64,000 bases of DNA, taken from NCBI GenBank assembly GCA_017503075.1, contig JAFVTU010000003.1, positions 62,001 to 126,000 on the forward strand, written 5' to 3'. A model generated the notes under the pieces. That model was not told the DNA's origin. It saw only the letters and a list, made by a program, of their open reading frames with translations, and made no database searches. This document shows, in pieces, positions 53,576-61,936 of the stretch. Position numbers and translations under genes: made by a program. Numbering within the stretch: position 1 is the first letter of the stretch; the number at the start of each line of letters is the position of its first letter. This stretch comes from Paludibacteraceae bacterium. GTDB taxonomy: Bacteria; Bacteroidota; Bacteroidia; Bacteroidales; Paludibacteraceae.

Positions 53576-54103
53576 ATGAACTACATCTTCTTAGACAATG
53601 GCTTCGAAGAGATAGAAGCCATCACGACAATCGACCTCTTAAGACGCGCCAACATCGCATTAACAACCGTGTCGGTAACAGGTGTTGAATCTGTCTTAGG
53701 AGCACATAATATCGCAGTGAAAGCGGATAAACTATTCCAAAATGTGGATTTTGCGGATGCGGAAATGCTTATCTTGCCAGGAGGAGCAACTAATCTCTAT
53801 GAGTGTAAACCATTGTGCAACTTATTACTTCAACATAATGAGCAAGAGAAACTCATCGCTGCTATCTGTGCGGCTCCAGCGGTACTTGGGCAGTTAGGAA
53901 TCTTGCAGGGAAAACAAGCCACTTGTTATCCTGGGTTTGAACATTATCTAGGTGAGAGTTATGTGGGAGGATTAGTAGTGGAATCTAAAAATGTTATTAC
54001 AGCTAAAGGTCCTGGATTAAGTAGTGATTTTGCTTTCTGCATCATTGAGAAATTGGTTGGTCCTGAAGTTGCAGACCAAGTGTACGATGCTGCACAATAT
54101 TGA
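53576..54103 (+). CDS. DJ-1/PfpI-family protein (YajL-like)
   Basis: 175 residues with the DJ-1 fold: FLDNGFEEIEAITTIDLLRR at the start (with the conserved Glu), MLILPGGATNLYEC, and the nucleophile elbow AAICAAPAVLG with the reactive Cys. Family members are reported as deglycases/glyoxalases or chaperones, and the exact role is debated. It lies 12 bases after the TonB-like gene and 23 bases before a DUF3078 gene. Confidence 0.93.
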   Translation: MNYIFLDNGFEEIEAITTIDLLRRANIALTTVSVTGVESVLGAHNIAVKADKLFQNVDFADAEMLILPGGATNLYECKPLCNLLLQHNEQEKLIAAICAAPAVLGQLGILQGKQATCYPGFEHYLGESYVGGLVVESKNVITAKGPGLSSDFAFCIIEKLVGPEVADQVYDAAQY

Positions 54104-54126
54104 TTATCAATTAAATATAAATTAAT

Positions 54127-55230
54127 ATGAAAAAGTATATACTATCTATTTTCTCGCTCTGTTTTGCTTTGTTGGCAGTAGCTCAAGAGGCAGAGCAGAA
54201 ACCATCACCATGGTCATGTACTGGTGTACTAGGTCTTAATGCTAGCGCTACTGGTTTAGTTAACTGGTCTGCTGGTGGTAATAATAATGTGAATGGTGTC
54301 GCATTTGGTAAAGTGCGTCTTCTTTTCAGTGATACGAATCTTTCGTGGGAAACCAATTTGGATATGGAATATGGATTGTCATATATCGATCAAGAGTTTG
54401 ATCCTTTCCAAAAATCTAGTGACAAGCTCAATTTCAATACCAAATTAGGTTGGCAATTTCACAAGGCTTGGTTCCTGACTGCATCTGCTGATTTTAAGAG
54501 TCAATTTGCGCCTGGACGCAAATATGGTCAATCTGAAGATTATGATCCAATTATTTCAAAATTCTTGGCTCCTTCTTATACAGACATCGCAGTCGGTATT
54601 GATTGGAAACCAAATGATATTTTTTCGGTGTATATTTCCCCTGTTGCTGGTCGTTTGACTTCTGTGTATGTTAGCGATGTATTTGCAAAGCATAGTGAGG
54701 AAAAAGGTCAACCAGATCTTGAAAGAGCACTCAAGGAGACATATGCAGTTTGGAAATATAAAGTAAACGAAGAAACGGGTGTAGTTGAAAAATGTTTTGA
54801 TAGTAATCTACGAGGTAAATTAGGTCTTTCTATTAAAGGTGCAATCAATTATACATACAAAGACTTGAAGGTCATTACTTCTGTAGGCCTTTATACACCA
54901 TATGCATGGAATAAAACTGAGATTTACCAAGATGCAGCAGGTTTGTACTATGCGGAAGGTGTAGCAGGTAAATCGTATGCTAATAACCCAGATTACACCA
55001 AAATTGGTTATCAAGACAACAACCAACGCTTTGGTAACTTTGATGTAGATTGGGATACTTCTATTTCCTATCAATTCCTTAAGTGCCTCAATGTCACTCT
55101 ATCTACCTCTCTTAAGTATTACAATGGTGTGAAGATAGAGAAGTTTGACAAGGATGGATTGTCCTTAGGAGCAGCTGAACGTGTACAATTCAAGGGTACA
55201 CTTGGCTTAGGTATTGGATATAGTTTCTAA
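54127..55230 (+). CDS. DUF3078 outer-membrane protein (second copy)
   Basis: The signal peptide MKKYILSIFSLCFALLAVAQ is followed by a predicted beta-barrel: GLNASATGLVNWSAGGNNNV, WETNLDMEYGLSYID, KLNFNTKLGWQFHKAWFLTA, TLGLGIGYSF at the end with a C-terminal Phe. It is 367 residues. It shares the WxxGGxN and KLGxxxxKxWxxx marks with the gene at 47027. Function unknown. Confidence 0.88.
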   Translation: MKKYILSIFSLCFALLAVAQEAEQKPSPWSCTGVLGLNASATGLVNWSAGGNNNVNGVAFGKVRLLFSDTNLSWETNLDMEYGLSYIDQEFDPFQKSSDKLNFNTKLGWQFHKAWFLTASADFKSQFAPGRKYGQSEDYDPIISKFLAPSYTDIAVGIDWKPNDIFSVYISPVAGRLTSVYVSDVFAKHSEEKGQPDLERALKETYAVWKYKVNEETGVVEKCFDSNLRGKLGLSIKGAINYTYKDLKVITSVGLYTPYAWNKTEIYQDAAGLYYAEGVAGKSYANNPDYTKIGYQDNNQRFGNFDVDWDTSISYQFLKCLNVTLSTSLKYYNGVKIEKFDKDGLSLGAAERVQFKGTLGLGIGYSF

Positions 55231-55235
55231 TCAAT

Positions 55236-55526
55236 ATGGATTCTCTTGTCCAACTTGAACAAAATCTTCAGCAACTCCTTGCACAATATCAGGAATTGCA
55301 GGAAGAAATGCGTCTTTTGAAGGAAGAGAACATTCGTCAACGAGAAGAAATTCTGCAATCTCATGCGGAATTGCAGCTGTTAAAAAAAGATTACAAACGC
55401 CTCCAAACTGCTCATGCCTTAATCATGACAGAAGGAAGTAATGAGGAGGATCGTCAAAAAGCAAAGCAACGATTAACATCTCTTATCTCGCAAATTGATA
55501 AGGCATTAGATGTCTTGAAACAATGA
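55236..55526 (+). CDS. Small coiled-coil protein upstream of zapA
   Basis: 96 residues, almost entirely a coiled coil with heptads of Leu (QNLQQLLAQYQELQEEMRLL, then DYKRLQTAHALIMTEGSNEE and a last helix DKALDVLKQ). No named family is recognised. It overlaps zapA by 4 bases (ATGA) and lies 5 bases after the DUF3078 gene. The shape and place recall ZapB-like partners of the cell-division ring, but this is only a suggestion. Confidence 0.8.
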   Translation: MDSLVQLEQNLQQLLAQYQELQEEMRLLKEENIRQREEILQSHAELQLLKKDYKRLQTAHALIMTEGSNEEDRQKAKQRLTSLISQIDKALDVLKQ

Positions 55527-55813
55527 CAGAACCACGCAAACAACATATTACTTTACAATTAGATGCGCACCATATCTCGCTCAATGTGCAAGCGGATAAG
55601 GAGCACCTATATCGTAAAGCTGCGGAGATGATTAACGAACGCTATAGATATTATCAGCGAATTGCGCCTACTCGTTCTGCAGAACAAATATGGGTCTATG
55701 TCGCTCTTGATATGGCAGTTAACTTGTGTACTGATGCGTACGCCAATCGCTTGCAACCCATTGATGAGAAAATACAAGAACTAAATAAATTAATTTTACA
55801 AAATCTTAAATAA
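55523..55813 (+). CDS. zapA: Cell division protein ZapA
   Basis: Promotes FtsZ ring bundling. It is 96 residues: an N-terminal beta part ([36 protein letters not shown]) and a helical C-terminal part ([19 protein letters not shown]). These are ZapA family marks. It is placed between the coiled-coil gene and rny, an order I recall from other Bacteroidales. Confidence 0.88.
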   Translation: MTEPRKQHITLQLDAHHISLNVQADKEHLYRKAAEMINERYRYYQRIAPTRSAEQIWVYVALDMAVNLCTDAYANRLQPIDEKIQELNKLILQNLK

Positions 55814-55823
55814 TCAATCACTT

Positions 55824-57350
55824 ATGAATTCTATCGTTATAATAACAGCAATTTGTTTTTTGCTACTTGGAGCTCTGCTTTGCTTCCTTGTATTCCGATA
55901 TCATAGCAAAGGAATTCTTCGCAAGGCAACTGAAGAAGCTGAAGTAATTAAGAAAAACAAGATTATCGAAGCAAAAGAGAAATTTATTGCTCTTAAACTT
56001 GAGCACGAAAACCAAGTACGCCAAGCTGAGCAAAAACTCCATCAACAAGAGCAGCGTCAACAACAACGAGAGCAGCAACTCAATCAAAAGCAAAGTGAAG
56101 TGCAACGTGCTCAAAACGAGTTGAATACACAGCGTCAACAGATTGAAAACCAGCAAAAGGCTATTGAACACAAAACACAAGAAATCGAACGACTCCAACA
56201 AAAAGCTGAGCAACAATTGGAGCAGATTTCTGGTCTTTCTGCTGAAGAAGCCAAAAAGCAATTAGTGGATGCACTCCGTGATGAGGCTAAAACGGCTGCT
56301 ATGGCTTATATCAATGACACAATGGATGAAGCTCGCCTCACTGCTAGCAAAGAGGCCAAGAAGATTATTATACAATCTATCCAACGTATCGCTTCTGAGG
56401 CTACAGTTGAAAATGCAGTCTCTGTCTTCCATATTGATAATGACGAGGTTAAGGGACGAATCATTGGTCGTGAAGGACGCAATATTCGTGCACTAGAGGC
56501 GGCTACTGGTGTTGAGATCGTTGTAGACGATACTCCAGAAGCTATCACTCTTTCTGCCTTTGACCCTATGCGCCGTGAAATAGCCCGTTTATCACTGCAT
56601 CAACTCGTCCAAGACGGTCGCATCCACCCTGCACGTATTGAGGAGGTGGTGGCAAAAGTAACCAAGCAGGTAGAGGAAGAAATCCTAGAAACAGGTAAGC
56701 GTACAGCTATCGATTTGGGTATTCATGGTTTGCACCCTGAACTCATTCGCCTTGTTGGTAAGATGAAATATCGCTCTAGCTATGGACAGAACCTTTTGAT
56801 GCACGCACGCGAAACGGCTAACCTCTGTGCGGCTATGGCAGCTGAACTTGGCTTGAATATTAAAAAAGCGCGTCGCGCTGGTCTGCTCCACGATATTGGT
56901 AAGGTCAGCGACGAGGATATGGAAATGCCACACGCACAGCTGGGTATGAAGCTTTGCGAAAAGTATGGCGAGAAACCTGATATCTGCAATGCTGTAGGCG
57001 CTCACCACGAAGAATGTGAGATGGAGTCTATCATTGCTCCTATCGTACAAGCATGTGACGCTATTTCTGGCGCACGTCCTGGTGCACGTCGTGAGATTGT
57101 GGAGGCTTATATAAAACGTCTCAACGACCTTGAGAATATTGCAATGTCCTACCCTGGAGTTACCAAGACCTATGCACTCCAAGCAGGTCGCGAACTTCGC
57201 GTAATTGTAGGTGCAGACAAACTCACTGACAAGGAAACAGAGTTACTCTCATTCGATATTGCTAAGCGTATCCAAGACGAGATGACCTACCCAGGTCAAA
57301 TCCGTATCACTGTCATCCGCGAAACCCGTGCCGTATCATACGCGAAATAA
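55824..57350 (+). CDS. rny: Ribonuclease Y
   Basis: Membrane-bound endoribonuclease that starts mRNA decay. It is 508 residues: an N-terminal membrane helix ([20 protein letters not shown]), a long Gln/Glu-rich coiled coil (about residues 30-145), a KH domain ([20 protein letters not shown]) and an HD domain ([20 protein letters not shown], then [10 protein letters not shown]). All domains are intact. It is the last gene of the zapA unit; a perfect terminator follows 22 bases after the stop. Confidence 0.97.
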   Translation: MNSIVIITAICFLLLGALLCFLVFRYHSKGILRKATEEAEVIKKNKIIEAKEKFIALKLEHENQVRQAEQKLHQQEQRQQQREQQLNQKQSEVQRAQNELNTQRQQIENQQKAIEHKTQEIERLQQKAEQQLEQISGLSAEEAKKQLVDALRDEAKTAAMAYINDTMDEARLTASKEAKKIIIQSIQRIASEATVENAVSVFHIDNDEVKGRIIGREGRNIRALEAATGVEIVVDDTPEAITLSAFDPMRREIARLSLHQLVQDGRIHPARIEEVVAKVTKQVEEEILETGKRTAIDLGIHGLHPELIRLVGKMKYRSSYGQNLLMHARETANLCAAMAAELGLNIKKARRAGLLHDIGKVSDEDMEMPHAQLGMKLCEKYGEKPDICNAVGAHHEECEMESIIAPIVQACDAISGARPGARREIVEAYIKRLNDLENIAMSYPGVTKTYALQAGRELRVIVGADKLTDKETELLSFDIAKRIQDEMTYPGQIRITVIRETRAVSYAK

Positions 57351-57371
57351 GCACAACTAAACTATAACAAA

Positions 57372-57402
57372 AGAATAGATTGCCGAATAGGCAATCTATT
57401 CT
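57372..57402. terminator. Bidirectional terminator after rny
   Basis: A perfect 13-bp stem (AGAATAGATTGCC / GGCAATCTATTCT) with a 5-base loop, T-rich DNA after it and A-rich DNA before it. It also ends the convergent regulator gene. Confidence 0.88.
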
Positions 57403-57404
57403 TT

Positions 57405-57450
57405 TCTCTAACCTTTAACCTCTAACCTTTAACCTTTAACCTTTAACCTC
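57405..57450 (-). repeat. GGTTAAA repeat at the end of the regulator gene
   Basis: About six tandem 7-base units GGTTAAA/GGTTAGA on the minus strand. They encode the last residues of the regulator (RLKVKG) and its TAA stop (57431-57429) and run on behind it. Confidence 0.85.
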
Positions 57451-59042
57451 TCTTCCAACCATTTATCCAGCGACTCTTTCTCTCCCAGCCCCACTCGATC
57501 TTTGATACGCATCCTTCGGCTCCAAATAGTGCGTTGTGTCAATCCCAATAGCAAACATATATCCGAGTTATCCAATCCCAGTATGTACAACGCAAGTACT
57601 TGTATATCAGTATTAGTCAATCGCGGATATTCCTTTTGCAAGCGATTCAATAAATCACCATAACATCCGTTAAACTCCACAAAGAAGTTCTTCCATTGTT
57701 CTTCTGTGGAGAATATATTCGAGTCTATAAACTGCTGTGCCCAATTAGGAATCGTTTCCTCTTTCTTTTTGGTCAGCAGTGCCTCTTGCAAGTTCTTATT
57801 CAGCTCCAACCGCTGATTCAACACGCGTTTCAGTGCATCGCGACGCAATTCCAACTCGTTTTGTAAGTCTTTGATTTGCTGCTGGGTACGTGCTTGTTCG
57901 GTTAATCGCTCTGTGCGCCGTTTCGCATTGTATAAAATCAGCAATATGCCCACACACAGAATAATAATCAACACCGCTGCTAACACGATATACAACTGCT
58001 GCTTCTCCAGTTGCAACTGCAAGTTCTTTGCCTTTTCTACTTCATTATCAAAGTGTTGCGCTGCCACAAACGCACTGGCTCTACCTTCCTCTTCCAGTTC
58101 TTTGTAGTACGCATTATACAGATCATACAGCGACTCATATGCCTCTTTATTTTTGCCTTTCAAGTGCAAATATTGACTCTCCCACAGGGCATGTTGTTGC
58201 TCACTCCATATTTGTGCTGTGGTGTCTGCGGCTAAAATATCAAGGTATATCTTTGCTGAATCTGCTTTGTGGGTGCGGATATAATATTTCACCAAGTCAT
58301 ACGCATAACGCTTCCTGCCAACCTGATGACACATGTATTGACATATGCTGGCTATCTCTGGCGAATTGGGCTGATTAATAGATAATTGTGCATATCGAAT
58401 ATCCATATACAAGATACTATCCTTCATAAATCGTGCAGCAGACAAGGCTTTTTCGAAATACTCATCTCTGCCTTCGCTGCTATTTCTTCCCAGTTCTCTA
58501 TATACCGAAGCCAGATAGAGTGGTAGCCCCGCTTCCTCCAGGTAGGGTAGTGCTTTCTGATAATTCTCTAATGCAATCTCGTATAGTTGTTCGCTTTCGC
58601 TAATACGTCCCATCTTGTAGTAGGTCATACCTCGAATGATAGATAAGGCAGGATAACTCTCCGCTTTTTTCAGGTATTGCATCGCTTGGGTGTTCTCTCC
58701 TATATAATTAAGGTATGCACCTTGTATATAATAGGCTTCAGAAGCACTTGCTTCGTCCTCACAATTAGCAAAGTATTTTGCCAATGCCTCCATATCACTT
58801 CCTGCAGGCAGTCGCAATTCACGCTTCAGCATCAGGTGTGCTTCTGCCAAACGATATCGCTGCATCTCATACTCACTCAATTCGTTGGTGTCTATCCCAC
58901 CCAACATCCCTTGTGCCGCATCTGCATCCAACCACACTTGCGATATTGCCCCCTGCAATTCTTCATTCTCAACAACCGTCCTCTTTGTACATGCTACACA
59001 TACAATCAATAGGAGAAATAATATAATTATACTCTTTTTCAT
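57429..59042 (-). CDS. Membrane-anchored TPR protein with C-terminal HTH
   Basis: 537 residues. The N-terminus MKKSIIILFLLLIVCVAC looks like a signal peptide with a lipobox. About 330 residues of helical TPR-like repeats follow (MQYLKKAESYPALSIIRGMT, LYEIALENYQKALPYLEEAG). Then comes a membrane helix (LYIVLAAVLIIILCVGILLI) at about 350-370, a coiled coil, and a DNA-binding-like C-terminus with NTDIQVLALYILGLDNSDIC and LLGLTQRTIWSRRMRIKDRV. This periplasmic-sensor, helix, cytoplasmic-HTH plan is common in Bacteroidetes regulators. The last residues are encoded by a GGTTAAA repeat. Target genes are unknown. Its leader of about 105 bases has two hairpins. Confidence 0.85.
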   Translation of the reverse strand: MKKSIIILFLLLIVCVACTKRTVVENEELQGAISQVWLDADAAQGMLGGIDTNELSEYEMQRYRLAEAHLMLKRELRLPAGSDMEALAKYFANCEDEASASEAYYIQGAYLNYIGENTQAMQYLKKAESYPALSIIRGMTYYKMGRISESEQLYEIALENYQKALPYLEEAGLPLYLASVYRELGRNSSEGRDEYFEKALSAARFMKDSILYMDIRYAQLSINQPNSPEIASICQYMCHQVGRKRYAYDLVKYYIRTHKADSAKIYLDILAADTTAQIWSEQQHALWESQYLHLKGKNKEAYESLYDLYNAYYKELEEEGRASAFVAAQHFDNEVEKAKNLQLQLEKQQLYIVLAAVLIIILCVGILLILYNAKRRTERLTEQARTQQQIKDLQNELELRRDALKRVLNQRLELNKNLQEALLTKKKEETIPNWAQQFIDSNIFSTEEQWKNFFVEFNGCYGDLLNRLQKEYPRLTNTDIQVLALYILGLDNSDICLLLGLTQRTIWSRRMRIKDRVGLGEKESLDKWLEERLKVKG

Positions 59043-59349
59043 ATCCTACTTTAATGGGGTCCCCGAAAATTTTTAATTTTTGGGGAGAGCGGAGGCAGCT
59101 ATCGCCTAATGACGCCAAGCGTCATTCTTTGCGATTGGCTTGCCGAACGCGATGCAAATTTACTACTTTTTTCCCACTCCTGCAAGCACTTTTTTGTACC
59201 TGCATCAGTTTTTTATTTTTGCAAAATCATAATCGCTTGAAAATCAGTTGTTTTTAGTATCGTGTTTTTACTAGCTGCATCAGTTTATTTTTTGGTCATG
59301 TCAAAAAAAAGCAGTACCTTTGCAGCGGATTTCAAAACAAAATTTGCGT
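59043..59349. promoter_or_regulatory. Divergent intergenic region with two promoters and leader hairpins
   Basis: Minus promoter for the regulator: TAAATTTG at 59162-59155 with CTTG at 59186-59183. Its leader contains hairpins at 59108-59126 (AATGACGC/GCGTCATT) and 59060-59086 (CCCC..AAAATT / AATTTT..GGGG). Plus promoter: TTTG at 59291-59294 and TACCTTTG at 59315-59322 (20-base spacer), 27 bases before the ATG at 59350. Confidence 0.72.
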
Positions 59350-59889
59350 ATGAAAACAATATTACAAAATCTACTAACTCGGATGTTATTTTTCCTTTTT
59401 TGGTTCGTGAGTATTGTGCTCATGTTTTTTGCTTGTTCACCATATGCTCCTGGTGCGCCAGATGCTGCATTTCCTGTTAGCTTTGCTACCGCAAGTGTTC
59501 CTTCAGAGCAGCTGCCTTTCATTTTGGCAGATACCATTACGCCGCCTGCTAATCCAATGGCACCAGAAGATCTCTCTGCTTTCCCTACATACGCAGGTAC
59601 ATTACAGATATTCGCTGCGGATGCTTTCAACAATCTCAACGGACGCTATTTCTGTGGTATTCAGTTGCAAACTCCTATTGAGATTAAGCTATCTGATTAC
59701 GAAACGAATTGCTATTCAGCCCTTTATCTGCTTGATAACGACTCTGAAAATCTAGTTCAATTCGATCATCCACTTCTCCAATTTTGCGTAGTGGGCGACA
59801 CGATTCTTGTTACAGGTACCCCTATTCAGATATCCGACGGCATTGCTCTTGGTATAGCAATGCGCTATGTGCAACCACTTCATCCTTAA
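59350..59889 (+). CDS. Hypothetical lipoprotein, 179 aa
   Basis: The ATG at 59350 gives a long hydrophobic N-terminus (MLFFLFWFVSIVLMFFAC) with a lipobox-like end, FFAC-SPYAPG. The mature part is Pro/Ala-rich at first and then beta-rich (QIFAADAFNNLNGRYFCGIQ, CYSALYLLDNDSENLVQFDH, VVGDTILVTGTPIQISDGIA). No family recognised. It leads a group of small envelope genes; the next start is 5 bases after its stop. Confidence 0.7.
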   Translation: MKTILQNLLTRMLFFLFWFVSIVLMFFACSPYAPGAPDAAFPVSFATASVPSEQLPFILADTITPPANPMAPEDLSAFPTYAGTLQIFAADAFNNLNGRYFCGIQLQTPIEIKLSDYETNCYSALYLLDNDSENLVQFDHPLLQFCVVGDTILVTGTPIQISDGIALGIAMRYVQPLHP

Positions 59890-59894
59890 GATTT

Positions 59895-60632
59895 ATGAAG
59901 ATTCGTAATCTCATATGCGCAGTTCTGCTCTTATCTTCTGCTTTTCTTATGGCAGCAGATAAGGACTACGACGCCTATCGCCATAGTTTCCGTATAGGTT
60001 GGGGAACGGCTTTTTCTGGCAAACTCGTGACAGACCTTTCTTCACGCAGTTCTGTCCCTTATTACAACAACACCTATCTGCAAGCCATCCAAGGTATGAC
60101 GGCTGAAGAAGCGCATGCTTATCTCACGAACTATCGAATGCAATCTACTTCTTCCTCTACCGTTTCCTCGGGACATATTTTTGCCTCTTATGCCTACCAG
60201 TTCACTCCGCTTGTCTCTTTTGGCGTGGAGGCGGATGCCGTCTTTCTCAAAGACCAGTTCCAGATGGTTAACGGCTATGGCGAACATCTCCAAGACCCTG
60301 CTATCAGTACGCTCTATCACCTCACATTGTTACCTACTGTTCGTTTTACTTATGTACGTGCTGGATTTCTGTCTGTCTATTCTGCTGTTGGTCTAGGTGC
60401 AACCTATAGCGACTATTCCACCAATCTCCCTTCTCAGTGGACGGAACAATCCCCTGCGAATGTGGGAGTTACGGCTAATATAGCTTTGTGCGGACTTAAC
60501 TTCCACTATCAAAATTGGTATGCTGAAGTCGAACTCGGACTCATGGGCACTAAGATGCTCCTTTGGCCTCAGTCTTCCTATCCATTCTACACCTCTCGCC
60601 TCCTCTCTGTAGCCGTCGGATATCGATTCTAA
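59895..60632 (+). CDS. Outer-membrane beta-barrel protein
   Basis: The ATG at 59895 gives signal peptide MKIRNLICAVLLLSSAFLMA. The rest is built from amphipathic strands (HSFRIGWGTAFSG, LVSFGVEADAVFLKD, LLPTVRFTYVRAGFLSVYSA) and ends LLSVAVGYRF with the C-terminal Phe used for outer-membrane insertion. It is 245 residues. It resembles the protein at 61224 in the strand pattern and end motif, so they are probably paralogues. Function unknown. Confidence 0.8.
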   Translation: MKIRNLICAVLLLSSAFLMAADKDYDAYRHSFRIGWGTAFSGKLVTDLSSRSSVPYYNNTYLQAIQGMTAEEAHAYLTNYRMQSTSSSTVSSGHIFASYAYQFTPLVSFGVEADAVFLKDQFQMVNGYGEHLQDPAISTLYHLTLLPTVRFTYVRAGFLSVYSAVGLGATYSDYSTNLPSQWTEQSPANVGVTANIALCGLNFHYQNWYAEVELGLMGTKMLLWPQSSYPFYTSRLLSVAVGYRF

Positions 60633-60665
60633 TATAAATATCAACCATTTAATAATTAATGTCTT

Positions 60666-61067
60666 ATGAAAAAGTCAATTATCTTTTTGCTACTTGCAAC
60701 CGCTTTCTTATTCACTGCTTGCGAACAACCAGAAGGCCCTCAATCACTCATCGGACATTGGAATGTGGTTGGCGATCATTGGACTGCCACTTTCGATGAA
60801 GATGGACAGTTGTATATTTCTTCAACCAAATACGATACAGGCTTACCTTATTATTACTATGCAACTAGTGATTCGTTGTATTTTAGTTGGATTGTGAATA
60901 TGCTACAACCCACACCAGATTCAGTCGCTTGTTCTTATCATTTCAAGGGAAATAACACTTTGGTTATTGATGGCTTTAATGCTATTTTCCAAGATATAGG
61001 ATCTGTAGCTGATAAGATACAGAAGAAAGACCATGTAGTCCTAACAAGAACCCCTTCATTACGTTAA
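60666..61067 (+). CDS. Small lipocalin-like lipoprotein
   Basis: 133 residues. The signal peptide MKKSIIFLLLATAFLFTAC has a lipobox. The mature part begins EQPEGPQSLIGHWNVVGDHW, followed by strands (TFDEDGQLYISSTKYDTG, YYYATSDSLYFSWIV, GNNTLVIDGFNAIFQD). The GxW start and short strands resemble lipocalin-like domains common in Bacteroidales. Ligand unknown. Confidence 0.75.
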   Translation: MKKSIIFLLLATAFLFTACEQPEGPQSLIGHWNVVGDHWTATFDEDGQLYISSTKYDTGLPYYYYATSDSLYFSWIVNMLQPTPDSVACSYHFKGNNTLVIDGFNAIFQDIGSVADKIQKKDHVVLTRTPSLR

Positions 61068-61093
61068 TCTTCCGCTATCTCCCCGCTGTCAAT

Positions 61094-61148
61094 TACGGTA
61101 GATATACGGTAGATATACGATAGATACACGTTAGATAAACGGTATATT
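61094..61148 (+). repeat. Five tandem 11-base units (TACGGTAGATA)
   Basis: Units begin at 61094, 61105, 61116, 61127 and 61138. The first two are identical and later ones drift. It lies between the lipocalin-like gene and the next start. Confidence 0.88.
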
Positions 61149-61176
61149 AGTATACCCACACCATAGGAATACCTTA

Positions 61177-61212
61177 CCCTTAGAACCCTTAAAACTCTTA
61201 AAACTCTTAAAA
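61177..61212 (+). repeat. Four tandem 9-base units (CTCTTAAAA type) before a start codon
   Basis: Units begin at 61177, 61186, 61195 and 61204, 12 bases before the ATG at 61224. The same unit appears before the starts at 2154 (minus) and 61937. Confidence 0.88.
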
Positions 61213-61223
61213 CTTCCACTCAT

Positions 61224-61868
61224 ATGAAACGACTAATCTTTACATTGACTATTCTCATCGCTGGTGTTGCGTGGAATAGTGCGCAGGCAGAAACCAAAGA
61301 AACTCGTGCCGAAAATCCTCATGAGTTGCGCCTTGGAGTTGGTGATTGCTCGATCTATTATGCACAAAGATATACGACTCCTGTACCACCATCTGTACCT
61401 CAGGATCCTGATGTGGAAGATGTAAAGAAAAGCAGACACCTAAGTTTGATTTTGCCTAATATCTTTATTGATTATCAATATCGTGTAAATAGTTGGTTTG
61501 CAGCAGGAGTACAACTCAATACGATCTGGGATAAGGGAACGGATCCTCATTATAATCCAGGAGCGAAAGATGTCCTGTTGGTAGATTTTACCGAAGGATG
61601 GCTTCATGTAATACCTTCTGCCACTTTCACTTATTTCAGCCGAGAGTGGGTTAATCTTTATTCGGGAATTGGAGTGGGCTACGCCATGCAAATGGAGACC
61701 AAAAATAGAACTCGCAATATGTGGCATACTTTTGCTGCGCAAGCCACCTTGTTAGGCATTTCTGTCGGCAAAAACCATTGGTTTGGCAACTTTGAAGCAG
61801 GTGCATTATTTACTGGACGCAGTTTCCCAGATAGATGTTTTACCTTTTCTGTAGGGTATCGCTTCTAA
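61224..61868 (+). CDS. Outer-membrane beta-barrel protein (paralogue)
   Basis: 214 residues with signal peptide MKRLIFTLTILIAGVAWNSAQ. Beta strands alternate throughout (HELRLGVGDCSIYYAQRY, LILPNIFIDYQYRVNSWFAA, VIPSATFTYFSREWVNLYSG) and the end is CFTFSVGYRF. It is probably related to the barrel at 59895, which has the same layout and end. Function unknown. Confidence 0.8.
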   Translation: MKRLIFTLTILIAGVAWNSAQAETKETRAENPHELRLGVGDCSIYYAQRYTTPVPPSVPQDPDVEDVKKSRHLSLILPNIFIDYQYRVNSWFAAGVQLNTIWDKGTDPHYNPGAKDVLLVDFTEGWLHVIPSATFTYFSREWVNLYSGIGVGYAMQMETKNRTRNMWHTFAAQATLLGISVGKNHWFGNFEAGALFTGRSFPDRCFTFSVGYRF

Positions 61869-61881
61869 TTTACTGTTACCT

Positions 61882-61912
61882 ATTGTACAATTCAAAAAAT
61901 ATATTACCTCTG
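61882..61912 (+). promoter_or_regulatory. Promoter of the vWA lipoprotein gene
   Basis: ATTG at 61882-61885 and TACCTCTG at 61905-61912, a Bacteroidetes-type promoter with one mismatch. A single CCCTTAAAA unit (61917-61925) follows before the ATG at 61937. Confidence 0.55.
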
Positions 61913-61936
61913 CAAACCCTTAAAACCCTCACGCAT

